Below, piece after piece: positions 1 through 6,687 of a DNA stretch of 7,285 nucleotides. Source of the DNA: an uncultured Mycoplasmatota bacterium (lineage in GTDB: Bacteria; Bacillota_I; Bacilli_A; RF39; UBA660); NCBI GenBank assembly GCA_947384645.1, contig CANDHX010000068.1:1-7285 (forward strand), in the 5' to 3' direction. Position 1 is the stretch's first letter, and every line of letters begins with the position of its first letter. A program made the translations under genes and the position numbers. The notes under the pieces were generated by a model. That model saw only the letters and a program-made list of their open reading frames with translations. It was not told the origin of the DNA and did no database searches.

Positions 1-37
1 AGTTACACTCTTTCCCTACACGACGCTCTTCCGATCT
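1..37. other. Illumina adapter contamination at left contig end
   Basis: Positions 5-37 are an exact match to the common Illumina TruSeq read-1 adapter, ending in GACGCTCTTCCGATCT. The four preceding bases (agtt) also recur, reverse-complemented, next to the adapter at the other contig end. This is library-derived, not biological. It supplies a false stop codon (TAA, 3-5) and an artificial C-terminal tail GRASCRERV to the gene that runs off this end. Confidence 0.98.
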
Positions 38-1451
38 CATCTTCCTTGACATAACAATCGTAATTATATGCACTAGATATGAACTCTGGATTTAAATTAC
101 AACTCGTAACGTTTAAACTCTTTAAAGTTGAGTCGCTATTGAACTTCGTATCCAAAGAAGTCTTAGCTCCCATGTTTTGATAAATAGGTATCAAGAAATC
201 ATAAGGTGCAACGTCCCAATTGTCGATAGTATCAAAAAATTTATAATAACCAGTATAAGTACTATAGCTCTCTTGATATGGAGCCCTTACGTTTTGCATG
301 TATTGATTGCCATAGTAGTTTCCATATCTATCCGGAGCAATCGTATTAAATTTTTGATAATACTTATTAGCTTGCCCACGATTGACGTAACTACTTCCTA
401 ATAGTGATGCTCCACCATATATCGAGATGTGCTGATTATTCCAATTCTTATTTTCAGCATAAGATAGAGCATTTAATATAACTTCAGCTGTCGTCTTACC
501 TGTTGCATTTATATTGAAAAAATTATAAAAGCCTATGTGTTTCCCGTCATATCCTTTACCAAAGGACATCACAGAACCGTTGACACCTTGTTCTTGAACG
601 ACTCTGCTTGCCAAGTGATTAGGATTGACGTTGTTATCCTTCCCAGCCGTCAAGAAAGTATCGGCATAATTATGTGTTCCTAAAGAACATCCATTAGCTC
701 CTGGTAAACAGTCGAATGGTGCCTTCATAAAGGTATTACCGATTATTTTATTTACCTGTTCGACAGTCTGCGTTTGTCCATTAAAGCCGCCATTTTCAAA
801 CATAAAGATGTGCGATTCATCTAAAAAATTTCTAGGGTCCATATAGAAGGCTACAGTCTGACGACTAGCTCCATACCAGTTTCCGCCTCCCACAAGCTGA
901 ATCCATTGTCCATTCTTATAAGCACCGTCATCCGTCGACCTGAGACTCGTATTAGAACTGTCTATTACGTTTCTAGCGATAACTGAGTATTCTCCATTTA
1001 CAGCTTTATAAAAATCCATTCCATTTGCAACCCCACCAGTATATGAAGGCGAAAACGTCCAATTTGGGTGTATAGCATGTAAAATAGCCAAGCGACTTGC
1101 ATAATCGGTAGGAAATCCCATATTAACTAAACTAGTTTCATATGCTTCATCGATAGTGTATTCTTTTCTTATCACGTTACTCTTAGGAACATAGCCTTCG
1201 TACATGAAACCGACATACATAAATCCTATTTTATAGCAATTCCCTTCTTCTCCGACTATTTCTACTGCTTCTGGCGAATAAAGACTCATTTTAGCATTCG
1301 TATCGCTAAGTAAATTATCTCCTCCGCAAGTTTTTCTGACAGTCGAACTAGCTTTCACTATTCCTCTTACATACGTTTTAGAAGCCATAACATCGCTTGA
1401 AAAGGCAATCAAACAAAGCATCAATAAAGAGATATATCTAAACTTCTTCAT
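38..1451 (-). CDS. Secreted beta-N-acetylglucosaminidase-like peptidoglycan hydrolase, 3'-truncated by contig end
   Basis: Predicted exported cell-wall hydrolase cleaving the glycan strands of peptidoglycan. The first 471 residues are native; those after D471 come from adapter. Residues 1-23 are a signal peptide (KK, hydrophobic core, VMA-S cleavage). Residues ~28-93 resemble a bacterial SH3 wall-binding domain ending in EGYVPKSNV. Residues ~260-380 match GH73-type glucosaminidases: NPNHLASRVVQEQG, in which E287 is the likely catalytic acid, then GFYNFFNINA (307-316). Residues ~442-470 (LKSLNVTSCNLNPEF, then AYNYDCYV) begin a cadherin-like beta-sandwich domain, cut after about 30 residues, so the real protein is longer. 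Start ATG 1449-1451 is supported by GGAGG at 1458-1462 with 6-nt spacing. It is transcribed alone from the promoter at 1473-1481. The glucosaminidase assignment is confident; the exact substrate is inferred. Confidence 0.85.
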
Positions 1452-1472
1452 TATAGACCTCCACTCTATTTA

Positions 1473-1481
1473 ATTATAGCA
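1473..1481 (-). promoter_or_regulatory. Extended -10 promoter of the glucosaminidase gene
   Basis: On the minus strand this reads TGC-TATAAT, a perfect -10 hexamer with the TGn extension, 21 bases upstream of the ATG codon. I find no good -35 hexamer at 16-18 bases, which fits an extended -10 promoter. It lies after the terminator of the ATPase gene, so the glucosaminidase is an independent transcription unit. Confidence 0.65.
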
Positions 1482-1553
1482 CATTTTGTCGAAATCCTTA
1501 TATAATTGTCTTTTTACTTGACACCGATAGTACAATTTGACTTTTTACAATTT

Positions 1554-1598
1554 AAAAAGATACCACCCAAGAATTATTATCTCATGAGGGTATCTTTT
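1554..1598 (-). terminator. Intrinsic terminator of the AAA ATPase gene
   Basis: A 10-bp perfect stem pairs 1589-1598 with 1555-1564 (minus strand AAAAGATACC / GGTATCTTTT) and runs into a five-T tract. The loop is large (24 nt) and contains the palindrome CTCATGAG at 1581-1588. It begins 2 bases after the ATPase stop codon. The position and T tract fit an intrinsic terminator; the long loop is unusual. Confidence 0.75.
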
Positions 1599-1599
1599 C

Positions 1600-2844
1600 T
1601 TAATATTCTAAACTGTTAGGGTCTAATAGAAAATCATATATGCTCATTATGATTATGCCATTTTCATAACGAGACTTTTTAATATTATCCCCCACTATTA
1701 TTATTTTTTTAAAGAAATCGTTTACATTTAATAAAGGCTTCTGTTCTTGCTCTACTTTTTCTTTAGTTCTCATTTCTAATGCAGATTGAATATATATTTT
1801 ATTATTTCCTTTATTAGCAACGAAATCGATTTCTAGCTGTTTTTTGCTATCCTTTTCCCTTATTTCAACTGAACCTACATCGACGTTATATCCACGTTTT
1901 CTCAATTCCAAATATATTACATTTTCCATTGTATGAGATATTTCTTCGCTTTGTCTAAAATCTAAAAATGAATTTCTAATTCCCATATCTGTAAAATAGT
2001 ATTTTTGGGGTGTTTCGATAAACTTTTTTCCTCTAACATCAAAACGTCTTGCCTTCTCGATTAAAAAAGCATCTTGTAAATAACAGAGATAATTATATAT
2101 AGTTTTATCAGTCATACTCGAATCTTTATCACGTTCCTTAAACGAATTCGATAATTTTAGCGGATTAGTTAATGAACCTATGTCTGATGCTATTATTTGT
2201 ACGAGCATTTCAAATTCTTCCTTATTTTGAATTTTATTTCTATCTATAATATCATTTATATATACATTTTCTTTTTGCATTCTTAAATAATCGGTTTTAG
2301 TGTTCTCTGTTTTAGCAAGTACAGCAAGTGGCAGGCCACCATAAATATAATATTCATTAAGTGCCTTTTCCTCACTTCCATTAAATATTGAGAAGAATTC
2401 ATCAAACGACAATGGATATACTCTTATTTCATCACCTCGTCCCCTAAATTCAGTAACTATATCGGAAGATAAAAATTTAGAATTACTTCCTGTTACATAT
2501 ATATCTACATTTTTAATATGCATAAATCCTATCAGAACTGATTCGAAATCTTTAACTTCTTGTATTTCGTCCAATATTAAATAATATCTATTATCATCGA
2601 TTATTAAACTTCTTATATATTGGTCTAGGTTATCTGGGTCTAAATAGGTACTATTTTTTCTTTCATCTAAACTCAGTTTTATTATATGTTCTTCATCAAT
2701 TCCTTGCTGAATAAGATAATCTGTAAATATTGGGTCTAATAAATAGGATTTTCCACATCTTCTAATTCCTGTAATTATTTTTATAAGCCCATTATCCATT
2801 CTTTCTATAATTTTTTTTAAGTAAAAGTCTCTTCTTATTTCCAT
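1600..2844 (-). CDS. AAA-type ATPase with C-terminal DUF4143 domain
   Basis: A 414-residue member of the widespread AAA_14/DUF4143 ATPase family, whose cellular role is not established. The N-terminal half is a P-loop ATPase: Walker A GIRRCGKS (26-33), Walker B YLILDEI (88-94), sensor-like YVTGSNS (116-122) and a FRGRGDE arginine segment (133-139). Residues ~225-265 look like a winged-helix region (TIYNYLCYLQDAFLIEK). The C-terminal part has the family pattern KYYFTDMGIRNSFL and ENVIYLELRKRGY followed by EIDFVA (338-343), resembling a PD-(D/E)XK nuclease core, but QSALEM (353-358) stands where an active enzyme usually has E/QxK, so nuclease activity is doubtful. Full length, intact, monocistronic. 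RBS GAGGA at 2854-2858, 9 nt before the ATG. Five sampled lines average about 28% GC against about 42% in the glucosaminidase gene, suggesting separate origin. Confidence 0.9.
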   Translation of the reverse strand: MEIRRDFYLKKIIERMDNGLIKIITGIRRCGKSYLLDPIFTDYLIQQGIDEEHIIKLSLDERKNSTYLDPDNLDQYIRSLIIDDNRYYLILDEIQEVKDFESVLIGFMHIKNVDIYVTGSNSKFLSSDIVTEFRGRGDEIRVYPLSFDEFFSIFNGSEEKALNEYYIYGGLPLAVLAKTENTKTDYLRMQKENVYINDIIDRNKIQNKEEFEMLVQIIASDIGSLTNPLKLSNSFKERDKDSSMTDKTIYNYLCYLQDAFLIEKARRFDVRGKKFIETPQKYYFTDMGIRNSFLDFRQSEEISHTMENVIYLELRKRGYNVDVGSVEIREKDSKKQLEIDFVANKGNNKIYIQSALEMRTKEKVEQEQKPLLNVNDFFKKIIIVGDNIKKSRYENGIIIMSIYDFLLDPNSLEY

Positions 2845-2873
2845 AGTCTATTATCCTCACATTTTCTAGAACT

Positions 2874-2902
2874 ATTATATCAAATACATCGATTTTAATC
2901 AA
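2874..2902 (-). promoter_or_regulatory. Sigma-A-type promoter of the ATPase gene
   Basis: The minus strand shows -35 TTGATT (2897-2902), a 17-base spacer and a perfect -10 TATAAT (2874-2879), about 29 bases before the start codon. An 11-bp inverted repeat (2907-2950) begins only 4 bases upstream of the -35, in a position where a regulator could act. Confidence 0.8.
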
Positions 2903-2906
2903 TTAG

Positions 2907-2950
2907 TTCATTACGAATTTTTTCCGTTTCTGCCCTTTTTTCGTAATGAA
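2907..2950. repeat. 11-bp inverted repeat upstream of the ATPase promoter
   Basis: Perfect arms ttcattacgaa (2907-2917) and ttcgtaatgaa (2940-2950) flank a 22-base spacer. No T tract follows on either strand, so it is not a standard terminator. It may be a pair of operator half-sites for the adjacent promoter or a hairpin in the read-through transcript from the upstream gene. Confidence 0.6.
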
Positions 2951-2975
2951 ATGAGTTTAAAATTAAATCTTAGTT

Positions 2976-3012
2976 AAAACGAGGAAAAGCCCTATCCGAC
3001 TTTTCCTCGTTT
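2976..3012 (-). terminator. 13-bp hairpin, probable terminator of the surface-protein gene
   Basis: A perfect 13-bp stem (3000-3012 with 2977-2989, minus strand AAACGAGGAAAAG / CTTTTCCTCGTTT) encloses a 10-base loop and ends in four Ts. It lies 119 bases beyond the stop codon of the 607-residue protein, giving that mRNA an unusually long 3' UTR compared with the neighbouring genes, whose terminators touch the stop codon. The T tract is short, so termination is likely but not certain; a small second hairpin (agcc/ggct, 3013-3027) abuts it. Confidence 0.6.
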
Positions 3013-3131
3013 AGCCACTTCGGGGCTTTACTTTTTCTTCGTTTCTTATTCTTGTTTTGTTCTTGTTTTCGCAAACACTTCGTTTATTATCTCCGTGCTT
3101 TATCCATTTGAGCTTCCTTCGTGCTTCACAC
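3013..3131 (-). other. Purine-rich 3' UTR between stop codon and terminator
   Basis: These 119 bases follow the stop codon of the 607-residue gene. On the coding strand the segment is strongly purine-rich and carries the pentamer CGAAG four times (at 3018, 3037, 3078 and 3117). It contains the 3' arm of a hairpin that reaches back into the coding sequence. I see no convincing gene here. Its conservation with other genomic copies would tell whether it belongs to a retrohoming target. Confidence 0.5.
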
Positions 3132-3151
3132 TCACTCGGCTCTAAATGGAT
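3102..3151 (-). other. Bulged hairpin straddling the stop codon of the surface-protein gene
   Basis: On the minus strand ATCCATTT-A-GAGC (3151-3139, last codons of the gene) pairs with GCTCAAATGGAT (3113-3102, 3' UTR): 8 bp, one bulged A, then 4 bp, with a 25-base loop holding the TGA stop. It has no T tract. Structured elements just downstream of variable regions aid target recognition in characterised DGRs, although their stems are shorter and their loops are about 4 nt. Confidence 0.55.
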
Positions 3152-4955
3152 CACTCATACTTCCTGTTCCTTTTAAGGTTTTAAAGTATTCTGCTGTTAG
3201 ATTGATGACCGGAGAAACATCACCTGAGCCAAACAAATCTAAGCTATTCTCAAGACGACCAGAACGAAGCAGCGTCATAAGACTATTAGTCTGAATAAAA
3301 GCACGAGGTGAGAGTGACCAACTATGTGCTGCTGGATTGTATAAATAATATGTTGAGTTTGTTGTTCCATACTTTCCGCCTGATGCTACTATCTCATCTG
3401 CTGTTATTAATCCTACTGGATATGTTAATGCTCCATTTCCTTTCTCTTCATCATTCACTGTAAATGCATCATTCTTCTGAGGACATTTAAATATTGGAGT
3501 ATAGTTATTACTGTTACCATTTTTAAATCTTGCTAATACTCCATATCCTGTTAGATTTGTTCCATATCCTAATCCTGTATCTGAGTACAAGCCTGTTGCT
3601 TCTTGTCCTGGTGTACTTCTATCATTACAGAATATCGAGTCGGCTACAGACCCGCTATATCCTGCATCTACTATATTCGTCTTATACCATACATCTACTA
3701 AACTTTTTAAAGTCGAATTTGTTTCATTTGTCTGAGCTTGTGCTTTTGATGTGCTGGGTTCTCCTAATGTTCCTCCATACATCCAACCTACATATTTAGC
3801 ATCATCATAATTTGAATTATATACTTGAAAAACATGAGAACATCTATCTAGGCTTGCTTCTCCATTTGCATAGGCTATCGTTCCATCATATATAATTCTT
3901 ACACTTCCATCTCCATTAACTCTTATAATTCTCCAAAACATATTTTTTCCTGCTTTACTACCATTTGAAGAATCATTAGCCCACTTGCCAAATTTTACAT
4001 AGTTGTTTGTTACTGCTCCTCTATAGAAATATGAGGTTCCATAATCGTCTTCCATTGAATATAATCCTGCATCGCTTGCTGTCGTTATCGCTGAAAAATC
4101 TGGCATTGTATCAGTTACAGGTATTGGAGTTACACCTAGTTTTTTAATTACTCCTACTATTGGTTTTTCCCATTCGGCAACTACTTTTGTATTTGACTTG
4201 CCTATGGTCAATGTTCCGTCTGCTAATGAGCTTCCATATCCTGATATTTTCCAACCTAAGAATGTTTCTCCTTCCTTTGTTGGAGTTCCTATCGTTTCCG
4301 TTTCTCCATTCTTTTTTGTTAGAGTCTGTACTGTATTTGTATCTCCTAAAGTTCCACCGTTCGGGTCTATTATTAAATCGTAGTTTCTATTCGTTGAAGG
4401 TTGACTGACCGTAAACTTAGTCGATAGATTTGCTTTTCTATCCGCTTCTTGATCTACATCTTGTAAGTCGTTGAATGTTATTATTAAATTATAATAGTAT
4501 TTCTTTCCTACTGGAATCTCTATGTCTGGTGCAAGTGTAGTTGTGAATGCTGTACTCGTTACCGGTACATTAGTTTTCCCTATTATTTCAGTATACCCTG
4601 AACCTTCTGTCTCAGATTGTTCTAATGTATAAGTTAAGCTTCCTTCCATATAGGTATTTACTATATCTAACCAATCTATACTCACCACGGCATCTAAGTC
4701 TCCTGTATTTTCTAATGTGAAAGTCTTCGTTTTATTTTCTCCTAACATAATTCGCTCATTTATCGTGGGATTTCCGTCGGCAAATGTTAGCTTCATAGTT
4801 CCTGTATCTATTTGGGCATTTTGTCTATCGTCGTTGTTTACATTGATGATAAAGTATGCATACGTCCCCATTATACATGCAAATACTAGAGTCACCACAC
4901 ATAACGAGAGTATTATAGCTTTTTTGGTCTTAGAACTTTTTTCTTGTCCTTCCAT
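3132..4955 (-). CDS. Secreted modular surface protein: SipW-type N-terminus, TasA-like, InlB-type repeat, lectin-like C-terminal domain
   Basis: A 607-residue exported protein. Residues 12-36 form a hydrophobic signal segment ending GTYAYF, as in SipW-processed TasA/camelysin proteins. Residues ~45-185 are a camelysin/TasA-like beta domain (QNAQIDTGTMKLTF, TFTLENTGDLDA). Residues ~191-263 match an InlB B / Listeria-Bacteroides repeat (DPNGGTLG ... GETFLGWK ... VVAEWE). Residues ~285-607 form one domain with FWRIIRVNGDGSVRIIYDGT, FCNDRS, YPVGLITADEIV, SWSLSP and SPVINLTAEY. I recall similar C-termini in families of gut Bacillota proteins and read it as a C-type-lectin/FGE or DUF6273-like fold, by inference. 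Residues 551-579 have anomalous base composition and may be a retroelement-diversified ligand surface. The gene ends in TGA; RBS GAAGG at 4966-4970. Probably a surface or matrix protein binding an unknown ligand. Confidence 0.85.
   Translation of the reverse strand: MEGQEKSSKTKKAIILSLCVVTLVFACIMGTYAYFIINVNNDDRQNAQIDTGTMKLTFADGNPTINERIMLGENKTKTFTLENTGDLDAVVSIDWLDIVNTYMEGSLTYTLEQSETEGSGYTEIIGKTNVPVTSTAFTTTLAPDIEIPVGKKYYYNLIITFNDLQDVDQEADRKANLSTKFTVSQPSTNRNYDLIIDPNGGTLGDTNTVQTLTKKNGETETIGTPTKEGETFLGWKISGYGSSLADGTLTIGKSNTKVVAEWEKPIVGVIKKLGVTPIPVTDTMPDFSAITTASDAGLYSMEDDYGTSYFYRGAVTNNYVKFGKWANDSSNGSKAGKNMFWRIIRVNGDGSVRIIYDGTIAYANGEASLDRCSHVFQVYNSNYDDAKYVGWMYGGTLGEPSTSKAQAQTNETNSTLKSLVDVWYKTNIVDAGYSGSVADSIFCNDRSTPGQEATGLYSDTGLGYGTNLTGYGVLARFKNGNSNNYTPIFKCPQKNDAFTVNDEEKGNGALTYPVGLITADEIVASGGKYGTTNSTYYLYNPAAHSWSLSPRAFIQTNSLMTLLRSGRLENSLDLFGSGDVSPVINLTAEYFKTLKGTGSMSDPFRAE
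3219..3305 (-). other. Candidate DGR variable region (29 adenine-poor codons)
   Basis: Residues 551-579 of the surface protein. Hand count on the coding strand gives 16 A in 87 bases (18%), against 32/87 (37%) in the 29 codons before and 30/84 (36%) in the 28 codons after. Third positions are 19 T, 6 G, 2 C and 2 A. Codons such as CGT, CTG and ACG are uncharacteristic of the adjacent sequence. DGRs mutate template adenines, typically in AAY codons, leaving A-poor blocks with retained T/C third positions inside a fixed lectin-fold frame near the 3' end of the target gene. No template repeat is present to prove this, and exact boundaries are uncertain. Confidence 0.5.
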
Positions 4956-4996
4956 TTTTTATTTTCCTTCTTTCTAGAGTATTCTCTACCATAAAA

Positions 4997-5025
4997 AGTG
5001 TAACATAGAAATATTAAAAAGTAAA
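4997..5025 (-). promoter_or_regulatory. Possible promoter of the surface-protein gene
   Basis: Minus strand TTTACT (5020-5025), 17 bases, TACACT (4997-5002). Both hexamers match consensus at only 4 of 6 positions, but the spacing equals that of the two clearer promoters in this window. It lies between the terminator of the upstream operon and the RBS, where a promoter is needed. Confidence 0.4.
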
Positions 5026-5062
5026 TTATTAAACTTAGAAAAGAAATCGAATTTTTGAAAAC

Positions 5063-5085
5063 AAAAAAGTCCAAACAAGGACTTT
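5063..5085 (-). terminator. Intrinsic terminator of the coiled-coil operon
   Basis: A 7-bp stem (minus strand AAAGTCC / GGACTTT, 5079-5085 with 5066-5072) with a 6-base loop is followed by three further Ts (T6 in total). The stem overlaps the stop codon TAA (5084-5086) of the small helical protein, so termination begins essentially at the end of translation. Confidence 0.85.
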
Positions 5086-5398
5086 AGTTATTATCTACAA
5101 ATTCTACCATTTTTTTAAAAACGGCTGGATTTTTCTCTACTTTTTGAATTAAATCGTCGTGGTCGAATTTAGAGAAGATATTTTTAAAAGACTCTGCATC
5201 TCTTAAAAATATGTCTGGGAATTTCAACACGACTTGAGCATAATTAGAAACTCCGAAATCTTTCATATAACGAATATTCTCGATTACTAATCCTTCGAAT
5301 AAACCTAACTCCGTGTACACCTCTTCGTCGATATACTCAGCAATCTCTTCGACATCTCTACTATCTAATCCAAAATTATATAAATATTCAAGTGCCAT
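5084..5398 (-). CDS. Small all-helical protein, mTERF-like repeat pattern, function unknown
   Basis: A 104-residue acidic protein with no signal peptide or membrane segment, probably cytoplasmic. I do not recognise a characterised family. The sequence reads as helix-turn-helix repeats: EYLYNFGLDSRDVEEIAEYI (4-23), then NIRYMKDFGVSNYAQVVLKF (41-60) followed by PDIF and ESFKNIFSKF (69-78). The spacing x-L-x-x-F/L-G-[LV] ... hydrophobic ... F-P-x-[IL] recalls mTERF/alpha-solenoid motifs; this resemblance is by eye only. Its ATG (5396-5398) overlaps the upstream TAA by one base, with RBS GAAGG (5408-5412) 9 nt before it, so its translation is probably coupled to the coiled-coil gene and the two products may act together. 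Second and last gene of the operon. Confidence 0.75.
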   Translation of the reverse strand: MALEYLYNFGLDSRDVEEIAEYIDEEVYTELGLFEGLVIENIRYMKDFGVSNYAQVVLKFPDIFLRDAESFKNIFSKFDHDDLIQKVEKNPAVFKKMVEFVDNN

Positions 5399-6678
5399 TA
5401 TAGATTACCTTCTTTCATTGCTTTAACTTTTCTCAAAAGAGTTATTTCTGGTCCTACTGTCTTCATCTTCTTTAAATCTGTTCCGTCTATTGTGTTGATT
5501 GCCTTAATGACATCTTCAGCACTCATATCGAATGGTATTTGCTTGCCGTCTTTATATGAAATCTTGTCTGTAGTTAGACCTTTTAATCTCTTAAAAGATG
5601 TTCCGTAAGGACTTAGAAGTTGGTCGACTGTATTTTCTGAATTGTCTTCCTTAACTTCGTTAGATATAGAGCTCTCTAATTCTTCATTAGGAGCATTTAA
5701 TATGCTTTCCCAACTAGACAAGTCTACATCTAGAAATGATGTATTATTGCCTTCGTCCTTGACGTCACTGCTAGTATTAGAGAATAGAGAATCTAAGTTA
5801 TCTGTATAAATAGGCTTATCTATAGGCTTAGCTTCTGCTTCGAGATTATCCTTTACAGCGTCTTCCTTTTTAGTTTCTTCCGTAGCTTCTTTTCTAGCTG
5901 GATTATATCCGGTTAAATCGTATATCTGTTTTAGTGATTCGTCTATTGGATTTTTAAGTTCTTCTACTACTTCTTCCTTTTCGACTTCGCTAGCTTTAAT
6001 AGTTTTTTTCTTATCTTCTTCTGTGTCTTTAGATTTGCTAGTAGATGTTCTTCTAGCATCTGCCTTTTTTATAGGAGCTTTAGTTTCGGTTTTCTTAGAA
6101 GGTATCTCCTTTTTAGCTGACATCTCCTCTAAGTCTCCACCGATTCTCTCTGCTTCTTTTATCATATAATCTAAAGTCTTGTTATATTTATAGAGTTCTA
6201 GATTATAGTTATCTAAATTTTTATTTAAATCGTCTATTATCTTAGTGAATTCAGTAATGTTATTCTTAATCGCTTCGATATCGCTGTTTAATCTTGCAAT
6301 CTCAGAACGATTCTTCTCGACATCTCGTTCACAATTAGCCTTAGCTCCGTCGATTATTTCACTATATAATTCTTTAGTCTCACCTTTACTAGTCGAAGAA
6401 TAAGCATCTACTATCTTTTTATAAGTACTTTCGACATTTTCGATAGCGTCCTTAATCACTTCGATTTTGTTTTCCATTTTAGTAATCTCGTGTTCACATT
6501 TTTCACGGGATAGTTCGTTGTCGGAAATCTCCTTAGTCGTATCTTCTATACGTTCTTCATAATCTTTGATACTAACTTTAATATTATCTATTAGAGTTGC
6601 AAGTGAATCTTTAGCTCTACTTACAAAACCACTAAACAATTCAGGATTTCTCTCCCCATTAAACTCAAATTTTTCCAT
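5398..6678 (-). CDS. Long coiled-coil protein with disordered linker and compact C-terminal domain, function unknown
   Basis: A 426-residue protein I cannot assign to a known family. Residues ~21-187 are heptad-like helical sequence rich in E, K, I and L (for example YEERIEDTTKEISDNELS), a predicted coiled coil. Residues ~188-345 are low-complexity, Lys/Glu/Ser/Thr-rich and probably disordered. Residues ~350-422 look folded (DQLLSPYGTSFKRLKGL, MSAEDVIKAINTIDGTDLKK). There is no signal peptide or membrane segment, so a cytoplasmic scaffold or cell-structure role is possible but unproven. I start it at ATG 6676-6678 (MEKFEFNG), because AGGAG (6688-6692) abuts the earlier ATG at 6685-6687 with no spacing, and is 9 nt from this one. 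First gene of a two-gene operon with a clear promoter; its stop overlaps the next start. Confidence 0.8.
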   Translation of the reverse strand: MEKFEFNGERNPELFSGFVSRAKDSLATLIDNIKVSIKDYEERIEDTTKEISDNELSREKCEHEITKMENKIEVIKDAIENVESTYKKIVDAYSSTSKGETKELYSEIIDGAKANCERDVEKNRSEIARLNSDIEAIKNNITEFTKIIDDLNKNLDNYNLELYKYNKTLDYMIKEAERIGGDLEEMSAKKEIPSKKTETKAPIKKADARRTSTSKSKDTEEDKKKTIKASEVEKEEVVEELKNPIDESLKQIYDLTGYNPARKEATEETKKEDAVKDNLEAEAKPIDKPIYTDNLDSLFSNTSSDVKDEGNNTSFLDVDLSSWESILNAPNEELESSISNEVKEDNSENTVDQLLSPYGTSFKRLKGLTTDKISYKDGKQIPFDMSAEDVIKAINTIDGTDLKKMKTVGPEITLLRKVKAMKEGNL

Positions 6679-6687
6679 CACAAGCAT

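Noticed and set aside
45..185. Active M73 (camelysin) peptidase in the surface protein
   Set aside because: The region resembles the TasA/camelysin beta domain, but I see no metal-binding HExxH-like motif, so a structural role is more likely.
177..401. Plus-strand open frame of 74 codons
   Set aside because: It lies wholly inside the glucosaminidase gene on the opposite strand, with no RBS or recognisable protein features.
3132..3134. TGA read as tryptophan, as in some Mollicutes
   Set aside because: Tryptophan is encoded by TGG throughout, and the TGA here falls at a plausible domain end.
3013..3164. A 40-odd-codon frame open in +1 across the stop of the surface-protein gene, suggesting a frameshifted extension
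   Set aside because: The purine-rich sequence is poor in stops by composition, the product is merely basic and low-complexity, there is no slippery site, and the native C-terminus DPFRAE looks like a natural end.
3530..4408. Plus-strand open frames of 60-90 codons within the surface-protein gene
   Set aside because: They are antisense to a well-supported modular protein and rich in Leu/Phe/Ser, as expected from the complement of such coding sequence; they have no supporting start signals.
4717..4977. Plus-strand open frame over the start of the surface-protein gene
   Set aside because: Antisense to the signal segment and TasA-like domain, and it covers that gene's RBS; no independent evidence.
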